From an uncultured Pirellulaceae bacterium (GTDB lineage: Bacteria > Planctomycetota > Planctomycetia > Pirellulales > Pirellulaceae), in the NCBI GenBank assembly GCA_938083195.1, contig CALKCK010000041.1, positions 32,511 to 96,510 of the forward strand: 64,000 bases of DNA. Direction: 5' to 3'. Within the stretch, counting starts at the first letter, position 1, and each line of letters begins with the position of its first letter. A model generated the notes under the pieces. The model did no database searches and was not told the DNA's origin. It worked only from the letters and a program-made list of their open reading frames with translations. The translations under genes were made by a program, and so were the position numbers. This document shows, piece after piece, positions 46,950 through 57,752 of this stretch.

Positions 46950-48644
46950 CTAGTTAGGCGAGCCACCTTTTTTCTGCTGTTTTGACCAGGCATCTTTCAG
47001 GGTCACCGTTCGATTAAACACGAGCTTGCCCGGTTGAGAATCTTTGGAATCGACACAGAAATACCCGTTCCTGACAAACTGAAACGAATCCCCTGCGCTC
47101 GCATCAGCCAAAATTGGCTCCACCTTGGCGTTTTGCATCACAACCAAGGCATTGGGATTGATTAGATCCTTCCAATCCTTCCCCTCAGGAACGTCAGACG
47201 GATCTTCATTTTCGAACATCACATCGTAGAGTCTTACCTCGGCATCAACCGCATGTGCGGCCGAAACCCAGTGAATAGTCCCTTTAACTTTGCGACCATC
47301 GGGCGCTTTACCACCCGACGTTTCGGGGTCATAAGTACACCTAAGCTCAACAATTTCGCCTTGTTCATCCTTAATGACCTCATTGCATTTAAGGAAAAAT
47401 GCGTTTCTTAATCGCACCTCTCCCCCCACAGTCAACCGGAAAAACTTCTTAGGTGCTTCCTCCATAAAATCAGATCGCTCGATATATAATTCTCGACCGA
47501 ACGGCACCTCTCTCGTCCCAGCGTTTTCATCCTCTGGATTGACCCCCGTCACCCGCATCTCAAACTCGCCTTCGGGATAATTTTCTATCACGACTTTGAC
47601 TGGATCAAGAACACCAGTCACGCGAGGGGCGATTCGATTCAAATGCTCACGAATACAGAGATTCATCAGAGCAATGTCAGTTGTACTATTGTGCTTAGTG
47701 ATACCGACTCGGTTCGCAAAACTGCGAATGGACTCCGGAGTAAAACCTCTCCTTCGAAACCCGGAAATGGTCGGCATACGCGGGTCGTCCCAACCTTCTA
47801 CAAAACCACCCACCACCAATTCAGTTAGCTTACGTTTACTCATCATTGTGTTGGAAATGACCAATTTAGCGAACTCGATCTGCTGCGGGTGATGCACCTC
47901 GAGCTGTCCAATGTACCAGTCATAAAGCGGGCGGTGTTGCTCAAATTCCAAGGTGCAAACTGAATGAGTGATGCTCTCGATCGAATCGCTCTGTCCGTGT
48001 GCCCAATCGTAATTAGGATAGATGCACCACTGATCACCGGTACGATGATGAGTCGCGTGTCGAATGCGATACATCGCTGGATCCCGCAAATTCATATTGT
48101 CGGAATTCATGTCAATCTTCGCACGCAACGTTTTTTCACCGTCTTTGAACTCACCATTTTTCATTCGCGAAAACAAGTCGAGATTCTCTTCCACAGTCCG
48201 GTCTCGCTGTGGACTGTTCTTCCCAGGTTTATCCCAACCTCCGCGATATTCACGGACTTCCTCAACCGTCTGATCACAAACGTAAGCCTTGCCTCGTTTG
48301 ATTAATTCTAGCGCCCATTGATATAACTTTTCGAAATAGTCAGATGCAAAAAATTCGGCATCCCACTCAAATCCCAACCAGCGAATATCTTCACGAATCG
48401 AGTCGACAAATTCCGTGTCCTCTTTTTCTGGATTGGTATCGTCGAAACGAAGATTACATTTCCCACCAAACTCCTCGGCCAATCCAAAATTGAGGCAAAT
48501 GGACTTAGCATGCCCAATATGAAGGTACCCATTAGGCTCTGGCGGAAACCTCGTGTGAACGCGTCCCTCGTTCTTGCCGTTGGCAACGTCGTCGGAAACC
48601 CTCTGGCGAATAAAATCTAGCGATTTGTGTTCGGACTCGTTCAT
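46950..48644 (-). CDS. glnS: Glutaminyl-tRNA synthetase
   Basis: Class I synthetase, about 564 aa from ATG 48644, which aligns with the E. coli start ([17 protein letters not shown]). The frame opens at 48695. HIGH motif in [12 protein letters not shown], and MSK signature [12 protein letters not shown]. Anticodon-binding beta domain in the C-terminal half. Its presence means the organism does not depend only on the amidotransferase route for Gln-tRNA. A GltX is also encoded 1 kb away. Confidence 0.96.
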   Translation of the reverse strand: MNESEHKSLDFIRQRVSDDVANGKNEGRVHTRFPPEPNGYLHIGHAKSICLNFGLAEEFGGKCNLRFDDTNPEKEDTEFVDSIREDIRWLGFEWDAEFFASDYFEKLYQWALELIKRGKAYVCDQTVEEVREYRGGWDKPGKNSPQRDRTVEENLDLFSRMKNGEFKDGEKTLRAKIDMNSDNMNLRDPAMYRIRHATHHRTGDQWCIYPNYDWAHGQSDSIESITHSVCTLEFEQHRPLYDWYIGQLEVHHPQQIEFAKLVISNTMMSKRKLTELVVGGFVEGWDDPRMPTISGFRRRGFTPESIRSFANRVGITKHNSTTDIALMNLCIREHLNRIAPRVTGVLDPVKVVIENYPEGEFEMRVTGVNPEDENAGTREVPFGRELYIERSDFMEEAPKKFFRLTVGGEVRLRNAFFLKCNEVIKDEQGEIVELRCTYDPETSGGKAPDGRKVKGTIHWVSAAHAVDAEVRLYDVMFENEDPSDVPEGKDWKDLINPNALVVMQNAKVEPILADASAGDSFQFVRNGYFCVDSKDSQPGKLVFNRTVTLKDAWSKQQKKGGSPN

Positions 48645-48903
48645 AACAGATCTACTCTCATTTTGTTGCAAAGCTTGCGATTGAAGCCACTTCATTTGAC
48701 CCCAACCTTCGTCTCGAATCGTAACGGATAAAGCAATTTTGAGCGAGGGGAAGTCTGTTTTTCGGCGGAATCAACCAGTTCCCGCAGGATTCAGTCAGCT
48801 CCCGATTCAGCCGTCACATCAACTCGGTTACAATCCCAGCACCGTGGTCTCCCGTTTCAGCGACAAGGACCGTAAACACCGACAGCCTGAGGAACGATTC
48901 AAG

Positions 48904-49602
48904 ATGCGAAACTTACTTTTAATCAGCAGCTCTCGCGTGCACGGCACTGAATTCTTAGAACACTGCCGAGAGGCGATCGCTGAACATCTTCAGGGTTGCC
49001 AATCGCTCCTGTTCATTCCCTACGCCCTCAAAGAGCACCAGCAATACGCTGACCTTGTCGCGTCTGCCCTCGCGCCCCTTGGCATTTCGGTCAATTCAAT
49101 TCACGCCTCAACCGACCCCGTCGCCAGCGTCCAGCAAGCAGAAGCCATTTTCATTGGCGGCGGCAATACGTTCCGGCTGTTAAAAACAATCTATGATCTG
49201 CAATTGCGAGAGGCCCTGCGAGACGCAGTGCAGGGAAGGGGGACGCCGTATATGGGTAGTTCCGCAGGGACCAACATGGCCTGCCCAACGATCCGCACCT
49301 CCAACGACATGCCGATCGTGGAACCCCCCTCGTTCGAGGCGTTGAACTTCATTCCCTTCCAGATCAATCCGCATTTTCTTGATGCAGACCCAAAATCAAC
49401 CCACAAGGGAGAGACTCGGGAGCAACGCATTGCTGAATTCCACGAAGAAAACAACACCCCCGTCTTGGGCTTGCGCGAAGGGAGTTGGCTGAAAATTAAC
49501 AACGAGCAATGCACTCTCCACGGAGAAACTGGCGCTAAACTATTTCACCCCAACACCAGTCCTTCGGAACTTCACTCCGGCGATCACAGCAACCTTGTTT
49601 GA
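48904..49602 (+). CDS. Peptidase E-like (S51) aspartyl dipeptidase
   Basis: About 232 aa from ATG 48904 (GAGGAA site nine bases upstream), which matches PepE length. S51 family includes dipeptidase E and cyanophycinase. The serine elbow is MGSSAGTNMA; the Asp/His region is QINPHFLDAD. PepE cleaves dipeptides with N-terminal Asp. The open frame continues upstream to 48739 but that part looks non-coding. Converges on gltX. Confidence 0.85.
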   Translation: MRNLLLISSSRVHGTEFLEHCREAIAEHLQGCQSLLFIPYALKEHQQYADLVASALAPLGISVNSIHASTDPVASVQQAEAIFIGGGNTFRLLKTIYDLQLREALRDAVQGRGTPYMGSSAGTNMACPTIRTSNDMPIVEPPSFEALNFIPFQINPHFLDADPKSTHKGETREQRIAEFHEENNTPVLGLREGSWLKINNEQCTLHGETGAKLFHPNTSPSELHSGDHSNLV

Positions 49603-49649
49603 CATTCTTGGCAACCACCGGAAGCGTTTAGGATCGACATTCCCCCACT

Positions 49650-51236
49650 CTATTGGTTCGCTTCCACACGTTTTGCTAGTTCATCCAAAGCGATTTGAAT
49701 TCGATTGCAACTGCGCTGGCGACCAAGAATTGCCAGCGTATCAAACATGCCAAACCCTGCCGCTTTTCCGGTCACTGCCACGCGAAGTGCGTGAATAATA
49801 TCGCCCACGCCAACCCCCTGGGCTTCACAGAACCCATGGAGTTCGGCCTCGAGCGAGGGAGCATCAAAACTATCGGCAGCATTCAAGACCTTGTTGAATT
49901 CAGCAAGTAAAAAACCAGCATTTTCTGGTTTAACCATTCGCTTCTGAAACGGTTTGTCTTCGAATTCCATGTCTTCGTCAGCAATAAAAAAAGTATCAAA
50001 TTTCAAGATATCGCCTGCCATGCAAATTCGATCCCCCGCCGCTTCGACAATTTGAGAAATCACATCTCCCTGCTCGCAAGCGACCGGATCGCTAACCAAA
50101 TCCGCTTTCTGCAAAAACCCCAAACACATTTTTGTTTTTTGCTTTAACGGCAGGGCGTTCATGTAAGACGCTTGAAACGACAACAGTTTTTGACAATCAA
50201 AACTAGCTTCACTCCGCACGATTCGATCGGCTGAAAAATGCTCTAGCATTTCTTCGCGTGAAAAATTCTCTGTTTTATCGTCAAGCGACCAACCAAGCAG
50301 AACAAGATAATTCAGAACTGCATCGGGGAGAAATCCGATGTCACGGTAGAAATCAACCAGTACAGGATTAAAGGAATAGGGGTCTGCCTCGACACCGATC
50401 CTCTTGGCAATTTCAGCACCTGACTGATAAAGCCGTTTGAATTCTTTGTTATTTAAGTACTGGTCAATTTTCCTTTTACTTAATTTATTCTTGCTTCCTG
50501 GTTCCGCAACAAATGGGACATGCGCGTACTGAGGCATTTCATAACCAAGAGACTGCAGAATAAAAACCTGCCTTGGCGTATTTGAAAGGTGCTCCACAGC
50601 CCGCACGACATGAGTCACTTCAAAATCATGGTCATCCACGACATTGGCAAGATGATACAAACACGTCCCATCGCCCCTTTGTATGACATGATCCGACTCT
50701 CGCCCCCAGTCAAAAGAGACGTCACCGCGAACCACGTCGCGAAACTCACATTTTCCCTCACGTGGCATTTTCAGACGCACGACAAAAGAACGTCCTTGTG
50801 ATTCAAATTCGGCCGCCTGTTCATCCGTCTCTGCCATCCAAGTACGGCTGTAAACAAAGTCTCGTTTTTCCTTTTCAGCCGTCTCGCGTTCGGCTGCCAT
50901 TTCTTCTGGGCTGGAATAATCCCGATACGCATGCCCCGACGCCAATAATCTTTTGGCCGCAGTTTGATAGTGCTCCAATCGCTGAGATTGAAAATAGGGC
51001 GTATGAGGCCCACCGACTTCCGGGCCCTCATCCCAATCCAATCCCAACCAGCTGAACCCATCAAGAATCGGCTGCAGCGTATCTTCTAAATTACGGCGCG
51101 TGTCGGTATCGTCAATGCGAAGGATAAATTGCCCTCCAGCCTGTTTTGCCAACAACCAATTAAAAAGGGCCGTTCGGACGCCTCCAATATGAAGGTAACC
51201 CGTTGGACTCGGAGCAAAGCGTGTGCGAATCGTCAT
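49650..51236 (-). CDS. gltX: Glutamyl-tRNA synthetase
   Basis: About 528 aa from ATG 51236; the frame stays open to a TTG at 51284. HIGH-type motif PSPTGYLHIGGVRTALFN and KMSKS-type motif KNKLSKRKIDQYL. Discriminating GluRS rather than GlnRS shape, C-terminal alpha-helical anticodon domain. It charges tRNA-Glu. 48 bases from the convergent peptidase gene. Confidence 0.95.
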   Translation of the reverse strand: MTIRTRFAPSPTGYLHIGGVRTALFNWLLAKQAGGQFILRIDDTDTRRNLEDTLQPILDGFSWLGLDWDEGPEVGGPHTPYFQSQRLEHYQTAAKRLLASGHAYRDYSSPEEMAAERETAEKEKRDFVYSRTWMAETDEQAAEFESQGRSFVVRLKMPREGKCEFRDVVRGDVSFDWGRESDHVIQRGDGTCLYHLANVVDDHDFEVTHVVRAVEHLSNTPRQVFILQSLGYEMPQYAHVPFVAEPGSKNKLSKRKIDQYLNNKEFKRLYQSGAEIAKRIGVEADPYSFNPVLVDFYRDIGFLPDAVLNYLVLLGWSLDDKTENFSREEMLEHFSADRIVRSEASFDCQKLLSFQASYMNALPLKQKTKMCLGFLQKADLVSDPVACEQGDVISQIVEAAGDRICMAGDILKFDTFFIADEDMEFEDKPFQKRMVKPENAGFLLAEFNKVLNAADSFDAPSLEAELHGFCEAQGVGVGDIIHALRVAVTGKAAGFGMFDTLAILGRQRSCNRIQIALDELAKRVEANQ

Positions 51237-51396
51237 AAAATCGTCGTCGATCGATAGCGGATTTTCGAAATAGTAATGAGCCAATCAGTCTCTTTAGAGG
51301 GATTCAAGCCTCCACACAGACTCTTTAAACGCGGGCTTCTGACGATATCTTAGGCGAACAACGCGTTCAGGTGAAGGAGAAGCGGCAGCTTCAAAA

Positions 51397-52698
51397 TCAA
51401 GCCGCTCTTCGCTGTTGCTTTTTAAGCTTTCGCTGCTTTCGACGCTCAGACTTGGACATCTTGATCGATTCCAACATCTCAGGAACCTCCGGCGATTGGC
51501 TGGACTTAGACACTTCCAGTTCCTCAAGCCGACGTTTCTCTTTCGCGCGGGATGCCGCCGCTAACTCTTTCAAAATCTCCGAAGGAGACTTATCTCGATC
51601 CGAAACTGGCTTTGATTTTTTCGTTGATTGAGCAGACGTTTGGACCGACTGGTTATTTCGTTTTGTCTTTGCCTTTGGCTGCTTCGTCTTGGGTGACGGG
51701 CTTGCAACTGGAGCGAACTCAAGAACCTCTTCTTTTATTTTCTTTTTAGAATTTACAACGGGCACCGATGGAGACGGAGCCGCCACAGCAGCGGAATCGA
51801 GTTCGTTAGCTTTTTCTATCGCGGAAACTTTCTTTGGCTTCACTCGCTGCTTAATTAATCCATGGGCGTCAAGAAAAACATATCTCGCATAAGTAATGTG
51901 AGCCAAAAACAAACCAGTCGTTCCAAACAAAAGGCAATTACCAAGCATCGTGTTGGGGCCCAAGTCAGCCAGGGCTTCCTTCGCCACTGGATACTGCAGA
52001 ACGATGGCCGCTACGTAAGCGGACCAAACAAAAATCACCAGAACTAAAGAACCGAGCGAAGCACGCACCTCATAAATTCCACGCACCGTTAGAACACTCA
52101 AGGCAACCAATTTAAGCGCAAGTGGAATCCAAGCCCGGTTGGCAGACTCACCGATGAACATTCGGCGAGTCAAATCACCAAGAACGCCGGTTAAATCTGA
52201 AACGCAATTAATACTGGCCATGATTAAGATCACCGCCATCCACCCCCAAAGCCGATAGGCACCTCGATAATCATCGCAACGGTGCTTTCGCAGCGCGTAG
52301 ATCTGAAGACTCGCCACTCCAGTAATGATTAACAAGAATGAAGAAAACCAGCTTGCCAAACTTCCTTGTCCTCGAATCGCAAGTAATCGCGTCCCCGACT
52401 CGCCGAGATACGCTGACCACTGACTGCTCTGCCTCGCCAAAAACGTGACCAGCCAAAGCACCGTCAACAATCCGAGAACAACCAACAAATAAGAACAGAT
52501 TCGCTTGGGTATCAAATCCGTTGTTTTTGGCTGGCAACGGCGGTTTGCACCAAACGCATAATGGCGGGATTGAGTCTTCAGTAACCGGCCACCCTGGGGC
52601 GATTCACGCTCAGAATCAACGCATGCTTCAACTCCGACCGGCACAACCGGATCCATCGCCAACCTGCGTCGTCGCGCATCATTTCGCCTGAATGCCAT
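51397..52698 (-). CDS. Hypothetical membrane protein with basic cytoplasmic tail
   Basis: 433 aa. A basic 60-residue N-terminus (RRNDARRRRLAMD...) precedes six or so TM helices (from LLVVLGLLTVLWLVTF to LFGTTGLFLAHITYARYVF). The final ~140 residues are Lys/Ser/Glu-rich and coiled-coil-like (KEKRRLEELEVSKSSQ, KSERRKQRKLKKQQRRA). No family recognised. Upstream of gltX on the same strand. Both ends are basic, so it may contact nucleic acid or acidic partners; function unknown. Confidence 0.65.
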   Translation of the reverse strand: MAFRRNDARRRRLAMDPVVPVGVEACVDSERESPQGGRLLKTQSRHYAFGANRRCQPKTTDLIPKRICSYLLVVLGLLTVLWLVTFLARQSSQWSAYLGESGTRLLAIRGQGSLASWFSSFLLIITGVASLQIYALRKHRCDDYRGAYRLWGWMAVILIMASINCVSDLTGVLGDLTRRMFIGESANRAWIPLALKLVALSVLTVRGIYEVRASLGSLVLVIFVWSAYVAAIVLQYPVAKEALADLGPNTMLGNCLLFGTTGLFLAHITYARYVFLDAHGLIKQRVKPKKVSAIEKANELDSAAVAAPSPSVPVVNSKKKIKEEVLEFAPVASPSPKTKQPKAKTKRNNQSVQTSAQSTKKSKPVSDRDKSPSEILKELAAASRAKEKRRLEELEVSKSSQSPEVPEMLESIKMSKSERRKQRKLKKQQRRAA

Positions 52699-52801
52699 AG
52701 AAAAGCAACCCCCAAAACACCGTATCCTCTATTGCTATTCGGCAACTATCGATCACTAGGGTTAACAAACGCGACGCAAGCCGACTGAATCCTCAAAATA
52801 C

Positions 52802-53674
52802 TCAGACCTCTGCAACGATCGGGTTGGTAAGAACGCCAACGCTTTCGATTTCGACTTCTACTGTATCACCCGACTTCAAAAAGACTGGCGGCTTCCTACC
52901 TGCTCCCACTCCCGGCGGCGTCCCGGTAAAAATCAAATCCCCAGGTGCTAGCGTCATAAATTGCGAGAGATGACTGATCAGAAAGTCAATCTGAAAGATA
53001 AGCGAGGAAGTATTCGAGGATTGCACAACTTCTCCATTTAAACGGCAACAAACGTTCAGCTGATGAGGGTCCTTTACTTCGTCTTTGGTCACCAAAAAAG
53101 GCCCCAAAGGAGCAAAAGTATCGAATGTCTTCCCTAGTAACCATTGCCCTCCAGGCTTTCCCTTTTGCCAATCACGGGCAGAGATGTCGTTACCGCAACA
53201 ATACCCAAAAACGTGATCCATCGCCCGCTCTCGGGGAATATGCCGACCCGATTTCCCAATCACTACGACCAACTCTGCCTCGTAATCCACTTGGTTACTG
53301 ATGGCCGGCAAAACGATGTTATCGCCGGAGCCAATAATAGCCGAAGGAAACATGCTAAAGACAACGGGAATTTCAGGGGGCTCTCCACCCATCTCCCGCG
53401 CGTGGTCGGCGTAATTCTTCCCAATGCAAATCACTTTGTTGATGTCCTTAAGCGGCGGATTGAGATGCACCTTGTCTAGTCCTACCTCGACCGCACCTTC
53501 AAAACCATTTGCCTCAAGCTCCGCTAAAGCCACCTGAGCCTGCTCGGAAGACAGGTACGCTTCAATACGGCTTGGGATTCCATGTATTTCTGGATCTAGC
53601 AGGAGGCAACTACCGCTCCCAAGAATAATTCCAACTCTTTGCTGTCGCCGATAGGTAATCGATGCCAATTTCAT
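52802..53674 (-). CDS. Fumarylacetoacetate hydrolase-family enzyme
   Basis: 290 aa, FAH fold. N-terminal cap, then the core: VICIGKNYADHAREMG, the divalent-metal site VDYEAELVVVIGKSGRHI, FGYCCGNDISARDWQ, and DLIFTGTPPGVG at the end. Family members hydrolyse or decarboxylate oxo-diacids such as acylpyruvates in aromatic or sugar-acid breakdown; the substrate here cannot be told. A GAGG site precedes the ATG. Confidence 0.9.
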   Translation of the reverse strand: MKLASITYRRQQRVGIILGSGSCLLLDPEIHGIPSRIEAYLSSEQAQVALAELEANGFEGAVEVGLDKVHLNPPLKDINKVICIGKNYADHAREMGGEPPEIPVVFSMFPSAIIGSGDNIVLPAISNQVDYEAELVVVIGKSGRHIPRERAMDHVFGYCCGNDISARDWQKGKPGGQWLLGKTFDTFAPLGPFLVTKDEVKDPHQLNVCCRLNGEVVQSSNTSSLIFQIDFLISHLSQFMTLAPGDLIFTGTPPGVGAGRKPPVFLKSGDTVEVEIESVGVLTNPIVAEV

Positions 53675-53902
53675 TTTTGAACCTCAAAACTCTAAGACCG
53701 AGACGCTACCTAAATCCTCAATATGCTCACAACCGGCAGGACTAGAATCGCATCGCACTTATTGAAAAGTTGAATTTAATTCTAATACCTGAATCGGCAA
53801 TGCGTACCTGTCGCAACCTACGATTACAGACCGGTTCCCCCAAACCGTCTCACTCCAGTAATTAGTCGCTAAAAACCCTATCCAACGACCTCAGCTGAAC
53901 TT

Positions 53903-55369
53903 ATGTCAACCTCGCCACCCACCGACAACTCTACGTTTCGGCCTCCGATTGTCGTAAACGCCGCCCCCACTCACGGGGAGACTATCGTAAAATTATTCCA
54001 ACAGTCTTTGCTCGCCAACCTCCAAGACGGCGTCATTTTCGTCGACAACCGGATGAATGTCATTAGCTGGAATAAGAAACTTGAATCGATGACCGGAATT
54101 AGTTGGGGCAAAGTAGAGGGTTTGAAAATGACCCCGCAATTAGTCGGGTTCTCAGCTTCTGATGGAACCACAATCCTCGACTCCAATAACCCGCTGCTTA
54201 CGGCGCTTAAAACGGGCAACTCCATTGAGGGTGAATATCGACTCGTCGGCCGCAGTGGCCGACAACACAAAGTTGAAATGTCATTCAATCCAGTCATCGA
54301 TGCTCGGGGACAAATTCATGGCGGCGTCGTCTTGATACACGATGCGTCGGTCCAACTTGATCTTCAGCGTCAACTCAAAGACTTATACCGCTTTTCGATG
54401 CTAGACCCACTGACTCAAGTCTCCAACCGGCTCGAATTTGAAAAAGCGATGGAGGAATTTGTCCGGGCCCGCCACGCGTCCGGATTCAAATGCAGCTTGA
54501 TCGTAACCGACATCGATTTCTTTAAGAAAATCAACGACAATTTCAATCACCATATTGGCGACCTCGCTTTAGTCGCCTTTGCCGATTTATTACGAAAATT
54601 TGTTCGTACAGAAGATGTAGTGGCGCGATACGGAGGTGAAGAGTTTGTAATCATTTGCGCCGATTGTGATCTAGAGTCAGCATCACAAAGAGCTGAAGAA
54701 ATTCGTCAGGAATTGACCGAAAGCCCCCAACCAATGCTCAACGGGCAGTGCATTACCGCCAGCTTTGGCGTCGCAGAAGTTGAAGACAACGATACTGCAA
54801 CCGATCTTTTCGTGCGAGCCGATAGCGCTCTCCTCGAAGCAAAAGAAATGGGGCGCAATCGAGTCGTCGCTGCACAGGCCTCTATTCTCCCCGGAAGACC
54901 CGACATGAAAAAGGTCGACAGCGCTACCCTGGGGATGTCTTGGCGAAACATCGCAAACAGCACACTCCTCTGTGAAGAGTACACAACCTCGACCCCGCTC
55001 TCGGTCATCATCGAAAAACTTCGTGGTTACATTATCGAAACGGAAGCTGAAATCCGCACGGTCGATTCTGATTTTGCTTCACTCAATATTGAACGATTTG
55101 ATCGCAATAAACGGGGACGAAAAGGACGGTTTATCCTCGAAATCGAATTCAATGAAAAAATCATTCACCTCGATAAAGAAACAAAACGTCGAGAGACCCA
55201 AACAGTTCTACGGGTCAACATTCGCGAGCAAAAAAAAGGCTGGTTCTCGGCAAACGCGAATGAACTAGCTCCCGATGTTATTGCGGAACTTCGCCGGCAT
55301 TTAATGATTACCGAAGTCGATCTAAAGTTGAGACCGAAACCAATTGGTTTTGCCGCAAAAGGACGTTGA
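53903..55369 (+). CDS. Diguanylate cyclase (PAS-GGDEF) with C-terminal extension
   Basis: 488 aa. A PAS-like domain (about 20-145; SWNKKLESMTGISW) is followed by a GGDEF domain (about 150-310). Active-site motif RYGGEEFVIIC; the product-inhibition I-site RxxD is present as RTED five residues upstream. The domain should therefore make cyclic di-GMP with feedback control. The last ~170 residues are an additional domain (DSDFASLNIERFDRN...) of unknown type, rich in charged beta-strand-like sequence. Confidence 0.9.
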   Translation: MSTSPPTDNSTFRPPIVVNAAPTHGETIVKLFQQSLLANLQDGVIFVDNRMNVISWNKKLESMTGISWGKVEGLKMTPQLVGFSASDGTTILDSNNPLLTALKTGNSIEGEYRLVGRSGRQHKVEMSFNPVIDARGQIHGGVVLIHDASVQLDLQRQLKDLYRFSMLDPLTQVSNRLEFEKAMEEFVRARHASGFKCSLIVTDIDFFKKINDNFNHHIGDLALVAFADLLRKFVRTEDVVARYGGEEFVIICADCDLESASQRAEEIRQELTESPQPMLNGQCITASFGVAEVEDNDTATDLFVRADSALLEAKEMGRNRVVAAQASILPGRPDMKKVDSATLGMSWRNIANSTLLCEEYTTSTPLSVIIEKLRGYIIETEAEIRTVDSDFASLNIERFDRNKRGRKGRFILEIEFNEKIIHLDKETKRRETQTVLRVNIREQKKGWFSANANELAPDVIAELRRHLMITEVDLKLRPKPIGFAAKGR

Positions 55370-55730
55370 AACTGGCCTCCCACTTTTCATTTCACGGATT
55401 TGGCAGACGAAAGCTCAAGCTTTTTTCGTTAATTGCAGCCGGCCTCGCTCCAAAGATGTGACGAAACTAGCCCCCAACGACCACTTGATCACCGCTGGCC
55501 ACTCTTGCGTTACCACCCGTTATCAAAGAAAACCCTGTGCGGTTACCGCAGCGACGGACGCCGACTCGTTTTTTCAAAACCAATGCGGTCGGCAAAACTC
55601 GGATTCGGCACATTTCCAGCTAATTCCACCGGCTCTCAGTGTATTGTCAATCGCGGAGGCATTGGCTATTCTGTCCGAACGCGAGATCAATAAAAACATT
55701 TGACGAACCAATATTTGCACAGAGGAAAAC
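55370..55730. other. Intergenic stretch before sodA
   Basis: 361 bases with no supported gene. It has the candidate terminator at 55410-55426. A perfect short hairpin TGCGG-TTA-CCGCA lies at 55538-55550. An AGAGGA ribosome site lies just before sodA. Confidence 0.45.
55410..55426 (+). terminator. Weak terminator after the diguanylate cyclase
   Basis: AAAGC (55410-55414), loop TCAA, GCTTT (55419-55423), then three more T. Short stem but T-rich, 40 bases after the stop codon. Confidence 0.45.
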
Positions 55731-56336
55731 ATGGCTTACTCACTCCCAGAATTACCATTTGCATACGATGCCCTGGAACCACACATCGACGCGAGAACAA
55801 TGGAAATCCATCACGGCAAACATCACAATGGCTACGTTACGAAAGTGAACGCCGCGCTCGAAGGGTCTGACTTGGCCGAAAAATCGATCGAAGACGTGAT
55901 CGCCGATCTAAACAGTGTTCCCGAGTCAGCACGCGGGGCGGTTCGGAATAATGGCGGCGGGCATGCTAACCACTCACTCTTTTGGTCAGTCATGAGTGCC
56001 GAGGGCGGTGGCGAGCCAACCGGAGAATTGGCTGACGCGATCAACTCCGAATTTGGAAGCTTTGACGGCTTCAAAGAAAAGTTTGCCGCTGCTGCGGGCA
56101 CTCGCTTTGGAAGTGGCTGGGCGTGGCTAAGCGTCGATAACGGGAAACTGGTTGTTGAGAGTACGCCCAATCAAGACAATCCACTCATGGAAGGGCGTAC
56201 GCCTATCCTTGGCCTCGACGTTTGGGAACACGCCTACTATCTTCATTACCAAAATCGGCGACCAGACTACGTGGGAGCATTTTTTAATGTAATCGACTGG
56301 AATGCTGTCGCGGCCCGATACGCTGCTGCGAAGTAA
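55731..56336 (+). CDS. sodA: Manganese-type superoxide dismutase
   Basis: Converts superoxide to O2 and H2O2. 201 aa. Metal ligands appear in [22 protein letters not shown] and [16 protein letters not shown]. The Gln in [10 protein letters not shown] and the GGGHANH motif favour manganese over iron. AGAGGA site before the start. A perfect palindromic terminator follows. Confidence 0.95.
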   Translation: MAYSLPELPFAYDALEPHIDARTMEIHHGKHHNGYVTKVNAALEGSDLAEKSIEDVIADLNSVPESARGAVRNNGGGHANHSLFWSVMSAEGGGEPTGELADAINSEFGSFDGFKEKFAAAAGTRFGSGWAWLSVDNGKLVVESTPNQDNPLMEGRTPILGLDVWEHAYYLHYQNRRPDYVGAFFNVIDWNAVAARYAAAK

Positions 56337-56380
56337 CCGAACAACGATAGCTCGGCACCTAAGTGCCAACGGACAAATCG

Positions 56381-56410
56381 AAAGGCCATGCAATTGCATG
56401 GCCTTTTTTT
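56381..56410 (+). terminator. Rho-independent terminator after sodA
   Basis: The 26 bases at 56381-56406 are perfectly palindromic (AAAGGCCATGC, loop AATT, GCATGGCCTTT) and run into a T stretch to 56410. 45 bases after the stop codon. Confidence 0.95.
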
Positions 56411-56586
56411 ATGCTAGCAACCACGAACCGTCACGCATGCTTTGTTTTCGCAAGTCTCGATTTAAGAAAACCGTCCATGATGGACCGATCGCGTCGACAT
56501 TGACGAAATTTGCCACCCTCTCTAAGATTCGCCACGCGAAAACCCGTTTTGCGAGTTTCTGAACGAGTAAATTTGAGTTGAGTGAT

Positions 56587-57678
56587 ATGAAACCCCTTCA
56601 AACAACAAAATCTAATTTGCTGATGTGCTGCATAATTATTGGCACGTTATCAATTTCGGCAGGCTGCAAAACAACGTCTTTGACCAAACCTCAACCAAAA
56701 AATTTCAAGTTTTGGGAAACGGAAGACAAACTCAGCGCTAGTGAAAACACTAAAATGCCCCCACCTCCAGCTCGCCATTTCTCCCCGAGCCCTCTGGACT
56801 CAGCGCAAGAAGACATCGTCATGGATTTGAAATCGCCATCCGCGGAAGACAGACAACCCATTGGCAGCCTCAATGACCTGCGAAGAGAAATAACCAATGT
56901 CTCCGAAGACTCCCGAAACCCAATTCGTAAACCCTACGAGTTATCTGGCCTATCAACGAATCAACCAGCAAGCTTTGGCGGTCGAGATTTGCCAAAAGTT
57001 AAACCAAATGGATTCGCCCCACAATTAAAAAGCAATAACAATGACTTCATCTCCAATCAAAACACAGCGAAAAACAGTTCGCAACTGACCCCTGGATTCA
57101 AGGCTCCCAACTCAGCAACACCAGCAGGGACCCCGAATATGCTCTCCTACGGCGGTTCCCTCAATAAAAATCCGGCATTTTCGTTTAACAATGGCAAAGG
57201 CGAAAAATCATTACCTGAAACGAAATTTGATTCACCTGAGCAAAGCCAATTAAAATCTGAATTGTTGACGGCACAGGAGCAATTAAGAGCTCTACAAAGT
57301 AAAGGCTTCGCTGCTAACCCAATGAAACCAAATCCACCTAAACTCCCTTCCACCGCTCCAATCAACGATTCGATTCAAAGTCCAAGCCAACCATTCGTTA
57401 AGCCCGCCAAACCACCTTACTCTTCGACCGACTTCGAGTCATTTGTACAAAAGCCGCTCCCCCAGACTAGCCTCAATCAATCAAATGGATTCAACAAAAC
57501 CTTTCCGCCTCAAGCCTTGAAAGTCGCCGAAGCCCAACAGATCCCACCAGCCATCACAAGATTTGACAACAAATCAGCGGTTCAAAAAACAAGCATCGAA
57601 GTTGACCTTCCACCTTCAATTTTGCACGGAAAAAGCTCCTACGCTCCTGGTAGCACTAAAAAGCTAATCCCAAAATAA
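56587..57678 (+). CDS. Low-complexity lipoprotein, about 363 aa
   Basis: Signal peptide with lipobox SISAGC. The rest is Pro/Ser/Asn/Lys-rich, disordered, with a short coiled-coil (QSQLKSELLTAQEQLRALQ) near residues 220-240. No family recognised. The ATG at 56587 is preferred to the in-frame TTG 9 bases earlier. Envelope protein of unknown role; 75 bases upstream of the biotin ligase. Confidence 0.65.
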   Translation: MKPLQTTKSNLLMCCIIIGTLSISAGCKTTSLTKPQPKNFKFWETEDKLSASENTKMPPPPARHFSPSPLDSAQEDIVMDLKSPSAEDRQPIGSLNDLRREITNVSEDSRNPIRKPYELSGLSTNQPASFGGRDLPKVKPNGFAPQLKSNNNDFISNQNTAKNSSQLTPGFKAPNSATPAGTPNMLSYGGSLNKNPAFSFNNGKGEKSLPETKFDSPEQSQLKSELLTAQEQLRALQSKGFAANPMKPNPPKLPSTAPINDSIQSPSQPFVKPAKPPYSSTDFESFVQKPLPQTSLNQSNGFNKTFPPQALKVAEAQQIPPAITRFDNKSAVQKTSIEVDLPPSILHGKSSYAPGSTKKLIPK

Positions 57679-57752
57679 ACATCACATTGGGATCGGATAC
57701 TCTATTGGAAACTGCAGATTGACAATCTCACCTGATTTTGCCCTTGGGTAGC

